NCBI RefSeq assembly: GCF_000733945.1
Contig: NZ_JPOL01000002.1
Coordinates: 72,001-136,000 of the forward strand
Source of the DNA: Flavimarina sp. Hel_I_48
GTDB lineage: Bacteria; Bacteroidota; Bacteroidia; Flavobacteriales; Flavobacteriaceae
DNA: 64,000 bases
Direction: 5' to 3'
Part shown: positions 16,055 to 25,060 of the stretch, in pieces
How the letters are laid out: each line of letters begins with the position of its first letter
Position numbering within the stretch: the stretch's first letter is position 1
The notes under the pieces: generated by a model
Told to the model about the DNA's origin: nothing
Database searches by the model: none
Seen by the model: the letters and a program-made list of their open reading frames with translations, nothing else
Translations under genes and position numbers: made by a program

Positions 16055-18475
16055 ATGATCAAAAACCACTTCAAAATTGCCTGGCGGAATTTTCAGAAAA
16101 ACAAGCTGCAAACGCTTATAAATCTTTTGGGTTTGACCGTTGGCACGGTATGTTGTTTAAGTATATTAACCTATGTGGTAGCCCAGTTTGGCTACGATGA
16201 AGATTTTACAGATTCTAACTTGATTTACAGGGTCAACACCTCTATTCCAGAGCATGATGATGGGGTGCTTTCTGCCGGGGTTTCACCACCCATTGCTTTT
16301 GCTTTAAAAGAGGATTTTCCAGAAGTAGAGAAAGCGTGCCGTGTGGTCTATTTTGGTTCGGGCAACGATGGATTATTGCGAAATCCAGAAACTGATGAAG
16401 CGTTTTATGAGACCCGTGGATATCTTGCGGATTCTACCTTTTTCAATTTATTTAATTTTCCATTTGTGGAAGGTAAGGCAAATGGTTCTTTGACACAGCC
16501 CAATTCCATCGTGCTCTCACAGGCACTTGCAGCTAAACTTTTTGGTACTGAAAAAGCACTTGGCAAAACCTTGATCCTGGGAAGTGGTGAGCAAGAACAG
16601 ACCCTACATATAAAAGGTGTTTTTAAGGAAGATTTCAGCAAAACCCATTTAAAACCCAATTATATCCTGACCATGAATTCTGGCGGTTTGGGACAACACG
16701 TGCAAAATGTGCAGAATTTTGCCACGGAAAATTTTGCAATAAGCTACTTAAAAGTAAAACCTGGCGCCTCTATTGAGAACCTGGAAGCCAAAGTACCTCA
16801 ATTTTTACAACGACATGGTGTAAAGGACTTTGCAGAAGTCGGTTTTCACAAAAACCTAAAATTTCAAAAAATCACGGATATTCATTTATATTCCAAGGGA
16901 ATTCAACACCAAATAGATTCAGTTTCTGATATAAATTATCTCTATATATTACTCATTTTGGCGCTTTTTATTCAGTTGGTCGCCTGTATCAATTTTGTAA
17001 ACTTAAGCACGGCAAGGGCAAACAAAAGAGCGAAAGAGATAGGGGTGCGCAAGGCAATTGGCGCAGAAAAAGGCGATTTAATCAGTCAATTTTTAGGGGA
17101 ATCAATACTACTTTCTTTTATCGCCTCCCTAATAAGTATTCCACTAACCCTCGTTACGTTACCCCTCTTTAACACATTGACACAAAGCACAATTGAATAT
17201 GCTCAAATTCTTGATTGGCGAATTCTGGTTGGGCTTTTAGTACTGGGACTTTTGACAGGCCTGATAGCTGGGATTTACCCCGCGCTCATACTGTCATCCA
17301 TAAAACCGGTGAAAGTTTTAAAAGCTTCGGTAAGCCTTAAGATGGGAAGCGGCCATTTGCGTAAAGCTTTGGTCGTGTTTCAGTTTGTGGTTTCCATCAG
17401 TTTAATTTCTGGGGTGATCATCATTACGCAACAAGTAAAACATGCCCAGAAAATGGATATGGGTTACAATAAAGAAAATCTACTGGCCATAAAATTGGGA
17501 ACGCAGGAGCTTTCAGAAAAATTCACCAGTATACAAACGAATTTCAAAAGCGTCAACGGAATCAAGGAGGTTGCGGGTACCAATTATTATCCTTCGCAAT
17601 TTATTTTTGGTGATATGGGTTTGATACTTCCCGGAGCAAATCTGACTGACAGGACCCTGGTTCATTACAATGGTGTGAGCTCAAAATATCTGGAAACAGT
17701 GGGTACAAAACTACTCGCTGGCAGAAACCTCAGCGATACAGACGACAACCAGATCTTAGTCAATAAAGCTACGCTAGACGCCTTCAAAATTCCGTTAGAT
17801 AAGGCCATTGGTTCTATTCTCGTCAATAACTACAATGGGGAAATTGACGAGTATGAGATCGTAGGTGTGACCGAAAACTACAATTTTATGTCCTTAAAAG
17901 ATAAAATAGAGCCCCTGCTTCTTTACAACGAGACAGCACCGGATTATGTGATCATCAAAGCTGAAACAGACGATTACGAAACACTTTTAAATAACCTTGA
18001 AAGGTCCTGGAAATCCATCAATCCCAATGCGCCCTTTGTTTTTCATTTTATAGATAAAGAAGTAGAAAAATTATATGCCGAAGAAAAGCGCCTGGGGCAA
18101 ATTTCGGTGGTATTTACTTCGCTGGCCATCTTCATCAGTTGTTTGGGTTTATTCGCGCTTGTATCCTTTATAGCCGAACAAAAGAAAAAAGAAATAGGTA
18201 TTCGCAAAGTACTTGGCGCTAGCGTGAACAATGTCATTAGAATGTTGACTACAGACTTTATAAAACTTGTGGGAATCGCATTTGCAATTGCCACTCCCCT
18301 GGCTTATTTCCTAATGCAAAAATGGCTTCAGGATTTTCCCTATAGAATTGAAATGGAATGGTGGTTTTTTGCCATTTCAGGTTTGGGAGCGCTTATAATA
18401 ACCCTATTGACCGTAAGCTTCCAAGCCATAAAAGCCGCAATAGCCAATCCCGTTAAAAGTTTAAGAACCGAATAA
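16055..18475 (+). CDS. MacB/FtsX-family permease, copy 6
   Basis: This 806-residue permease is taken from the ATG at 16055, because MIKNHFKIAWRNFQKNKLQT then aligns with the N-termini of all its paralogues. An in-frame ATG at 16004 would add 17 residues with no counterpart. Helix 1 carries two cysteines (GTVCCLSILTYVV). The first FtsX block reads VACINFVNLSTARANKRAKE and the second KKKEIGIRKVLGASVNNVI. It follows copy 5 by only 54 nt with no repeat or promoter box, so it is probably co-transcribed with copy 5 and with the DUF2807 gene 10 nt downstream. Confidence 0.92.
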   Translation: MIKNHFKIAWRNFQKNKLQTLINLLGLTVGTVCCLSILTYVVAQFGYDEDFTDSNLIYRVNTSIPEHDDGVLSAGVSPPIAFALKEDFPEVEKACRVVYFGSGNDGLLRNPETDEAFYETRGYLADSTFFNLFNFPFVEGKANGSLTQPNSIVLSQALAAKLFGTEKALGKTLILGSGEQEQTLHIKGVFKEDFSKTHLKPNYILTMNSGGLGQHVQNVQNFATENFAISYLKVKPGASIENLEAKVPQFLQRHGVKDFAEVGFHKNLKFQKITDIHLYSKGIQHQIDSVSDINYLYILLILALFIQLVACINFVNLSTARANKRAKEIGVRKAIGAEKGDLISQFLGESILLSFIASLISIPLTLVTLPLFNTLTQSTIEYAQILDWRILVGLLVLGLLTGLIAGIYPALILSSIKPVKVLKASVSLKMGSGHLRKALVVFQFVVSISLISGVIIITQQVKHAQKMDMGYNKENLLAIKLGTQELSEKFTSIQTNFKSVNGIKEVAGTNYYPSQFIFGDMGLILPGANLTDRTLVHYNGVSSKYLETVGTKLLAGRNLSDTDDNQILVNKATLDAFKIPLDKAIGSILVNNYNGEIDEYEIVGVTENYNFMSLKDKIEPLLLYNETAPDYVIIKAETDDYETLLNNLERSWKSINPNAPFVFHFIDKEVEKLYAEEKRLGQISVVFTSLAIFISCLGLFALVSFIAEQKKKEIGIRKVLGASVNNVIRMLTTDFIKLVGIAFAIATPLAYFLMQKWLQDFPYRIEMEWWFFAISGLGALIITLLTVSFQAIKAAIANPVKSLRTE

Positions 18476-18485
18476 AATACACCTT

Positions 18486-19250
18486 ATGAATACTTCAATA
18501 TTTACATGTAATAGATTATTTGTCACCCTGTTACTAAGCTTTTTTAGCTTTACTAACGGCAATGCACAATACAAGACCATCACGCTTGATCCTTTTCAAA
18601 AGGTTGTCATTAGCCCATATATAGAAGTGGTTTTTGAACAAGCCGCGGAAGAAGCCGTGCTGATCAATAACTCAAAAGTGCCAAAAGAAAAGATCAATAT
18701 TGAAAGTAGCGGTGACCAACTGCATATTTATCTCGAAGATGCCAAAGTTGTTGGAAAGCAGGAAGGTGTGATCATAAATGGCAATAAGCGAAAAGAGGAC
18801 GTCTATAAGGGAACTCAGGTAAGCATTACCATACAGTATAAATACCTAAAATCTGTTGAAATTCGCGGTGAAGAGCACATTGATTTTAAAGATCCCTTAA
18901 ACGCAAAAGATTTTGACCTGGACCTTTACGGTTCGCCAAAGGTGATTTTTAAAAGTCTGACCGCCGAAAAATTGAAAGTGGCACTGTATGGGGAAAGCTA
19001 TCTAGAAGTCAACGATGGCGCTGTAGAATTTCAACGCTATCGTTCTTATGGGGATAGCAAAGTGAACACACTGGCTTTAGTTTCAAAGGAGACAAAAATC
19101 GCGGCGTATGGTAGCAATCAGCTAATGGTACATGCTTCTGAAGAACTTAAAGTTTCTGCTTTTGGAGATGTTTCCATTCAATACAAAGGGAATCCTGAGA
19201 TCAAAAATGGACTTAAGATAGGAGATATCGTCTTGCAGAAAATGGATTAA
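18486..19250 (+). CDS. Secreted DUF2807 (GIN-type) protein
   Basis: This 254-residue protein has a signal peptide (hydrophobic core about 11-24, likely cleavage after NGNAQ). The mature part matches the DUF2807 'auto-transporter adhesin head GIN domain' pattern: Phe-Lys-type strand repeats with FQKVVISPYIEVVFEQ near the start, then repeating beta-strand units (VEIRGEEHIDF, LDLYGSPKVIFKS, LKVALYGESYLEV). The fold is a right-handed beta-helix-like stack, usually periplasmic or surface-located in Bacteroidota. Function is unknown. It sits 10 nt after permease copy 6, so it could be a partner or cargo of the exporter. Confidence 0.8.
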   Translation: MNTSIFTCNRLFVTLLLSFFSFTNGNAQYKTITLDPFQKVVISPYIEVVFEQAAEEAVLINNSKVPKEKINIESSGDQLHIYLEDAKVVGKQEGVIINGNKRKEDVYKGTQVSITIQYKYLKSVEIRGEEHIDFKDPLNAKDFDLDLYGSPKVIFKSLTAEKLKVALYGESYLEVNDGAVEFQRYRSYGDSKVNTLALVSKETKIAAYGSNQLMVHASEELKVSAFGDVSIQYKGNPEIKNGLKIGDIVLQKMD

Positions 19251-19404
19251 AACTATTTACTTCATTTACAGCACGGCGAATGGAAATCCTATAAAAAATT
19301 TAACTTAAGAATAGATATCAGTTGCCACTAAATGTTCAATAATAGCTCAAAAATGCACTAAAAAAGCCAATATTTAGTCAATAAATACCTAAAATCAATC
19401 AAAT

Positions 19405-21825
19405 ATGATACGCAATTATATTAAAATTGCCTTTCGTAATCTATGGAAGGAACGCACTTTCACCTCACTAAATATTCTTGGGCTAAGCGTCGCTTTTTGT
19501 GTTGCTGTCTTATTGAGTATATACGCACTATTTGAACTATCATATGATCGCTTTCACGATCATGCTGATCGTATCTATCAAAGTTATCATACACAACAAA
19601 CTCCTGATGGTGCTGAGGCCAGTATATCGAAGCCTATACCTTTTGCGGCGGCGCTAAAGGAAGAAGTTCCGGGAATAGAAAAAATCACACGTCTTAATGG
19701 GCATGGCGTGCTGGTCATTAATGGTGAAAAACAATTACAATTAAGTGCAGCTTATGTAGATCCTGATTTTTTCTCAATGTTCAGTTTTCCCATTCTTAAA
19801 GGCGATAAAACGAACCCTATAGGAAACAAGTCTTCTGTTGCGATTACAGAATATGCAGCGAAGACAATCTTTGGCAGTAGCGATCCATTGGGAAAAACAA
19901 TTACTGTCCTCTCTGAAGGGGAAGAAAAACCCTTTACAGTTTCAGCAATCACAGAAAATTTTCCTGATCAAAGCAGCCTCGTTTTTGACCTTGTGCTTGC
20001 TTTTGAAAATCAATCTGCAGCGGCATATGCTGATAAAAAGGAAGATTGGGACAGCTCCAATCACGAGGTTTATCTGCAACTGGCACAAGGTATTGATCCG
20101 GCTCAATTTGAGAAAGCAACCCGCGCATTTACCGCTCTTCATTATAAAGATGATTTTCAAAATGCAAATCGAGATGGTATACAGCCAGACAAAAACGGCC
20201 AGTATATTCAGCAACGCTTATTAAATATACGGGACAGGCATTTTACAACGCCCAGAAATGGCATAGCCGATGTAAGTCGACTTTACCCCTATCTGGTGCT
20301 GGGGGTAGCCTTTTTAATCCTTTTTATTGCCAGCGTAAATTTCATTAATATGAGCATTGCCAAAAGCTCCAAGCGTCTACGTGAAATTGGAATGCGCAAA
20401 ACACTGGGAGCGAATAAAATTCAGCTGTTTATTCAGTTTTGGGGTGAGAGCGTTCTTGTTTTCATTTGTTCGGCTCTTTTGGGGATTTTGATCTCCTATG
20501 TATTCTTAGAATCTTTTCAAACTTTATTTTCAACACGTGCGTCCTTTCAAAATGTATTAAAGCCTGGGATTATTGCAGGCTCTATAGTAGGCTTATTCTG
20601 TGTAACGCTACTGGCCGGTGGATATCCTTCTTTCCTATTGAGCAGGCTTAGAACGCTACAGGCTCTAAAAGGCAAGTTACGGGCAACAAAAAATAACCAT
20701 TTGCGCAATACATTACTGGTCGTTCAATTTAGCATAGCGATTTTACTGATCTGCGGTACACTGGTCCTCTATAAACAATTAGAATTTATGCGCACCAAAG
20801 ATCTGGGCTTCAATAAAACGCAGGTACTCGCTTTTCCACTTAACGGAACGAAAGAAGATGGAGTGGTTATGCAATTATTGCGCAACGAGTTGCAAGACAA
20901 ACCCGGTATTGTAAGCGTAACTGCCTCTAATAATATTTTAGGCCGTGGAAAGGATGGAGCAAACATGACAAGCACCATGGGTTTTGATTATAAAGGTGCT
21001 GTTGTAACGACCAATTTACTTATGGTTGATTATGATTATACCAAAACCCTGGACCTGGAGCTTGTGACCGGTCGTGATTTTAATAAGGGGTTTCCAACAG
21101 ATAGTCTTGGAATTATCGTCAATGAAGCCATGGCAAGGCAATTAAAAGAAGAAAATCCCCTGGAAGCCCGTATTACTTTGGATGATTCTATCCATTATTC
21201 AGTAATAGGTGTTGTTAAAGATTATAATTTTCAGGAACTGAGCAAGAACATAGAACCCCTTACCTTGTTCTTAAAACCGAAATGGAACCTGCGCTATGCC
21301 TATGTTAAAGTTATACCACAGAACATAAATACATCATTTGAAATAGTAAAAAATGCATGGAAAAAAATTGAGCCTAATGCAGAGTTTCAGGCTTCATTCT
21401 TAGATGAAAATATAGACCGTACCCTAAAAAGGGAGCGCACCATGACCACGATGATTACCGGTGGTTCAATTATCGCGATTATTCTTAGTTGTATCGGTTT
21501 GTTTGCAATTTCACTGCTTGTCGTGCAACAACGCAGAAAAGAAATTGGTATCCGCAAAGTCGTGGGTGCCAGCGTAGCAAAGATTACGATAATGCTTTCT
21601 ATGGACTTTTTAAAATTGGTGGTAGTTGCCTTTCTCATTGCCACTCCCATCGCGTGGTACTTTGCGCAGCGATGGCTTCAAGATTATATCTATCGCATAG
21701 AGCTGAGCATCTGGGTATTCCTAGGGGCTGGGGCCCTGGCTCTGGCAATCGCGCTTGCCACGATAAGTGTAAAAACAATACAGGCGGCATTGCAAAACCC
21801 GGCACGATCCTTAAAAGCCGAATGA
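19405..21825 (+). CDS. MacB/FtsX-family permease, copy 7
   Basis: This 806-residue permease starts MIRNYIKIAFRNLWKERTFT. Helix 1 is unusual in carrying VAFCVAVLLSIYALFEL. The first FtsX block reads IASVNFINMSIAKSSKRLRE, where most other copies have CIN and LSTA. The second block reads QRRKEIGIRKVVGASVAKI, and the tail is QNPARSLKAE rather than ANPVKSLKTE. Copies 7 and 8 share the QNP tail and are separated by 31 nt, so they look like a pair apart from copies 1-6. A 154-nt gap without clear signals precedes the gene. Confidence 0.92.
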   Translation: MIRNYIKIAFRNLWKERTFTSLNILGLSVAFCVAVLLSIYALFELSYDRFHDHADRIYQSYHTQQTPDGAEASISKPIPFAAALKEEVPGIEKITRLNGHGVLVINGEKQLQLSAAYVDPDFFSMFSFPILKGDKTNPIGNKSSVAITEYAAKTIFGSSDPLGKTITVLSEGEEKPFTVSAITENFPDQSSLVFDLVLAFENQSAAAYADKKEDWDSSNHEVYLQLAQGIDPAQFEKATRAFTALHYKDDFQNANRDGIQPDKNGQYIQQRLLNIRDRHFTTPRNGIADVSRLYPYLVLGVAFLILFIASVNFINMSIAKSSKRLREIGMRKTLGANKIQLFIQFWGESVLVFICSALLGILISYVFLESFQTLFSTRASFQNVLKPGIIAGSIVGLFCVTLLAGGYPSFLLSRLRTLQALKGKLRATKNNHLRNTLLVVQFSIAILLICGTLVLYKQLEFMRTKDLGFNKTQVLAFPLNGTKEDGVVMQLLRNELQDKPGIVSVTASNNILGRGKDGANMTSTMGFDYKGAVVTTNLLMVDYDYTKTLDLELVTGRDFNKGFPTDSLGIIVNEAMARQLKEENPLEARITLDDSIHYSVIGVVKDYNFQELSKNIEPLTLFLKPKWNLRYAYVKVIPQNINTSFEIVKNAWKKIEPNAEFQASFLDENIDRTLKRERTMTTMITGGSIIAIILSCIGLFAISLLVVQQRRKEIGIRKVVGASVAKITIMLSMDFLKLVVVAFLIATPIAWYFAQRWLQDYIYRIELSIWVFLGAGALALAIALATISVKTIQAALQNPARSLKAE

Positions 21826-21856
21826 CAATCAAGAAGCCATCAAAAAAGAACTCAAA

Positions 21857-24271
21857 ATGATAAAATATCACTTAAAAATCGCCTGGAGAAACCTGCTCAG
21901 GAACCAATCTTTATTCTTCCTGAACTGTAGTGGACTCGCGCTGGGCATGGCCAGTTGTATATTAATTACGCTTTATGTCTGGGATGAACTTAGTTATGAT
22001 CGCTTTTATGACAATGCAGATCGTATCGCCAGGGTGGTGCTTCGCGGCAATGTAAATGGAGAAGAACTTAAAGAAGCCATGGTGGCCGCTCCCGTTGCCA
22101 AAACCTTTAAGGAAGACTTTCCACAGGTAGAAAGTTCCACCCGTTTGAGTACGCTCTACAATCCTAAAATTAGTTACAACAATACTACTTACGAACATGT
22201 GGAAGCTGCTTATGTAGATCCTAATTTCTTCGATATATTCAGTTTAAAGGTGCTAAAAGGTGATGCCAAGACGCTACTTTTAAATCCCAACTCCATCGTA
22301 TTGACGGCTTCGGAAGCTAAAAAATATTTTGGTGATGAAGATCCACTTGGTAAGCGTTTACACGTTCAGGATATCGAAGAAGCTCTGGTAGTAACCGCGA
22401 TTATTCAGGATATCCCACACAATTCGCACTTTCAGTTCCATGTGTTTATACCTATGCAGCACAACTCGCTTAGCATTACTAATTCCTGGGTAACCTCTGG
22501 TTTTGCCACATATCTGCTACTTAAACCGAATACCTCGTTGAGCGGTATCGATAAGCAGATCCCCGGACTTTTAGAAAAATATATGGGGGATCAGGTTCAA
22601 AAAGCCATAGGAATTCCCTATGAGGAATTTCAGAAAAATAGCAGAATCGGCTTGTTTTTGCAACCCCTCACTGACATTCATTTATATTCTGACTTTGCTT
22701 CCAGTACCGAACTTTCACCTGCCGGAGATATCAAATATGTGTATATTTTTAGCGCCATTGCGCTGTTCATGTTGCTTATCGCCTGCATCAATTTTATAAA
22801 CCTGGCTACCGCAACCGCGACAAAACGCAGCCGTGAAGTAGGGATAAGAAAGGTGCTGGGATCTGCAAAAAAACAGCTGGTGGGGCAATTTTTAACTGAA
22901 TCTTTTATCACCTGTACTTTTGCAGCGCTGCTGGCCGTGGGATTGATTGCGGTGCTTTTGCCCTCTTTTAATACGCTGACCGGGAAAGAGCTCCTTCTCA
23001 TGGACTTTTTCTCCACCCAAAATATACTACTTCTATTAGGCTTTGTTGTTTTAGTAAGTCTGTTTTCCGGAAGCTATCCTGCATTTGTACTTTCCTCTTT
23101 TAAGCCTCTTATGGCACTTAGGAGCAAGTTTTCTGGCGGTGGAAAGCGAAACAGTTTGAGAAGCGGAATGGTGATTTTTCAATTTGTCATATCTGCCTCA
23201 CTTATTCTGGCTACCCTGGTCGTTTATAAGCAAATGCAGTTTATTCAGCATAAAAAACTCGGTTATCAGAAAGATCAGGTAATTATCCTGCGGAACGCCT
23301 ATAAATTGGGAAGTACACAGGTAAAATCATACAAAGCAGAGCTTCTCAAAAACCCAAATATAGCCAGCGTCAGCCAGTCGGCTTTTGTCCCTGCGGGAGA
23401 AACAGACAACAATACGCGGGGTATATTTAAAAACGGTAACTATTTACGTAAATTTTTCTTTTACGACGTAGATGAAGCCTATATTCCTACACTGGGGCTG
23501 GAACTTTCGCAAGGTCGAAATTTTTCCACGGAATTTAAAAACGAGGCCAATAAAGCCATTCTTAATGAAAAAGCTGTCGAAATCCTGGGCCTGGGAAAAA
23601 ATCCCATTGGTAAAGAATTTGAACGCGCAGAAGATCCTCAAAACGAAAAGTTTACCGTTATAGGCGTGATCAAAGATTTTCATTTCAAATCACTGCACTA
23701 CGAGATAGAGCCGCTTGTCTTGACATACAATCCCTACGGCGGCTTAATCTTAAAAACCAGAAATGCAGACATAGCTTCTATTCTTGCCTTTGCCAAAGAA
23801 AAATGGGGCAACTTTAGCACAGAGGATCCATTTACCTATGCCTTTCTGGATGAATCTTTTCAGCAGACCTACAGCAAAGAGCAAAAAATGGGCATAATTC
23901 TTAGTATTTTCACTCTTTTGACCATTTTTGTGGCCTGTTTGGGATTGTTCGGGTTGATCACTTTTGCGACAGAACAGCGTTTTAAGGAGATCGGGATTCG
24001 TAAAGTTCTAGGCGCTAATGTGGCTGAGATTGTGGGCATGCTGGCAAAAGATTTTATAAAACCGGTCAGCATAGGCCTGTTGATCGCTTTTCCCGTAGGG
24101 TTTTACCTGATGAACCGCTGGCTGCAGGATTTTGCGTATCGCATAAGCATAGGATGGGGCATTTTTGCGCTTACCGCTTTGCTTACCATTACCATTGCCA
24201 TGCTCACAATAAGCCTAAAAAGTATGAAAGCGGCTTTACAAAACCCGGTAAAAGCGCTAAAAACGGACTAA
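21857..24271 (+). CDS. MacB/FtsX-family permease, copy 8
   Basis: This 804-residue permease starts MIKYHLKIAWRNLLRNQSLF. Helix 1 has a Cys-Ser-Gly motif (NCSGLALGMASCILITLYVW). The first FtsX block reads IACINFINLATATATKRSRE, the second EQRFKEIGIRKVLGANVAEI, and the tail is QNPVKALKTD. It ends 50 nt before the second ATPase gene, so copies 7 and 8 plus that ATPase may form a separate transporter unit. Confidence 0.92.
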   Translation: MIKYHLKIAWRNLLRNQSLFFLNCSGLALGMASCILITLYVWDELSYDRFYDNADRIARVVLRGNVNGEELKEAMVAAPVAKTFKEDFPQVESSTRLSTLYNPKISYNNTTYEHVEAAYVDPNFFDIFSLKVLKGDAKTLLLNPNSIVLTASEAKKYFGDEDPLGKRLHVQDIEEALVVTAIIQDIPHNSHFQFHVFIPMQHNSLSITNSWVTSGFATYLLLKPNTSLSGIDKQIPGLLEKYMGDQVQKAIGIPYEEFQKNSRIGLFLQPLTDIHLYSDFASSTELSPAGDIKYVYIFSAIALFMLLIACINFINLATATATKRSREVGIRKVLGSAKKQLVGQFLTESFITCTFAALLAVGLIAVLLPSFNTLTGKELLLMDFFSTQNILLLLGFVVLVSLFSGSYPAFVLSSFKPLMALRSKFSGGGKRNSLRSGMVIFQFVISASLILATLVVYKQMQFIQHKKLGYQKDQVIILRNAYKLGSTQVKSYKAELLKNPNIASVSQSAFVPAGETDNNTRGIFKNGNYLRKFFFYDVDEAYIPTLGLELSQGRNFSTEFKNEANKAILNEKAVEILGLGKNPIGKEFERAEDPQNEKFTVIGVIKDFHFKSLHYEIEPLVLTYNPYGGLILKTRNADIASILAFAKEKWGNFSTEDPFTYAFLDESFQQTYSKEQKMGIILSIFTLLTIFVACLGLFGLITFATEQRFKEIGIRKVLGANVAEIVGMLAKDFIKPVSIGLLIAFPVGFYLMNRWLQDFAYRISIGWGIFALTALLTITIAMLTISLKSMKAALQNPVKALKTD

Positions 24272-24321
24272 AAACAGCGGTATTTCAAACAATTATTCAA
24301 TTTTCTAATCAAAAAAAACAC

Positions 24322-25008
24322 ATGTTACTACAACTCAATCATATTTATAAATGGGTCAAAAATGGTGGCCGACGTATATTTTTATTAAACGATATAAACC
24401 TGAATATTGAAGAAGGGGAATTTATATCTATCATGGGACCTTCTGGATCAGGAAAATCCACGTTACTAAACGCCATTGGCATGCTTGACGATTTTCAGGA
24501 AGGGGAATATCTTTTTATGGATGAGCCTATCCACACGATGAAAGAGAAGCAAAGGGCAAAATTGTATAAAGAATACATAGGTTTTGTCTTTCAGCAATAT
24601 CACCTTATTGATGAACTTACCGTTTATGAGAATATTGAAACCCCATTGTTGTACAAAAATGTAAAGTCCGCAGAGCGGAAAGCGATGGTAGGCGACATGC
24701 TGGATCGCTTCAATATTGTGGGCAAAAAAGATCTCTTCCCGGCGCAGCTGAGCGGCGGTCAGCAGCAACTTGTGGGCGTGGCACGGGCACTGATCTCAAA
24801 ACCAAAACTTATTTTGGCAGACGAGCCTACCGGAAACCTTAATTCTAAACAAAGTGATGAGATCATGCAGCTCTTTAAGCAATTAAATGAGGAAGACGGG
24901 GTGACCATAATCCAGGCCACACATAGCGAGGATAACGCCGCCTATGGTTCAAGAACAATACATTTGCTAGATGGAAGCTGGATACGGGATCAACAACCAT
25001 CCCAATAA
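24322..25008 (+). CDS. Second LolD/MacB-type ATP-binding protein
   Basis: This 228-residue ATPase is taken from the ATG at 24322, where MLLQLNHIYKWV fits the family N-terminus. The 56 residues of open frame upstream are antisense-like and overlap permease copy 8. Walker A is GPSGSGKST, the Q-loop is FVFQQYHLIDELTVYENI, Walker B LILADEPTG, and the switch His QATHSED. The signature is LSGGQQQLVGVARA, with Leu instead of the nearly invariant Arg after QQQ. It lacks the C-terminal tail of the first ATPase. It closes the permease array and probably energises copies 7 and 8. Confidence 0.93.
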   Translation: MLLQLNHIYKWVKNGGRRIFLLNDINLNIEEGEFISIMGPSGSGKSTLLNAIGMLDDFQEGEYLFMDEPIHTMKEKQRAKLYKEYIGFVFQQYHLIDELTVYENIETPLLYKNVKSAERKAMVGDMLDRFNIVGKKDLFPAQLSGGQQQLVGVARALISKPKLILADEPTGNLNSKQSDEIMQLFKQLNEEDGVTIIQATHSEDNAAYGSRTIHLLDGSWIRDQQPSQ

Positions 25009-25044
25009 CATGCAGTACATGTTGACAGCATATAATGGGATGTG

Positions 25045-25060
25045 TTAAGACTTGTCTTAA
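25045..25060. terminator. Short hairpin between convergent genes
   Basis: TTAAGAC and GTCTTAA form a perfect 7-bp stem with a two-base loop between the convergent ATPase and beta-helix genes. The right arm overlaps the stop region of the beta-helix gene. There is no good T-run, so a terminator role is uncertain. Confidence 0.35.

Noticed and set aside
19322..19327. Fifth sigma-54-like box before permease copy 7
   Set aside because: A TGGCAA element exists only on the minus strand, pointing away from copy 7, and the rest of the box does not match.
24154..24321. Upstream 56-residue extension of the second ATPase
   Set aside because: It overlaps permease copy 8 in another frame and is rich in His, Tyr and Lys, unlike any ATPase N-terminus.
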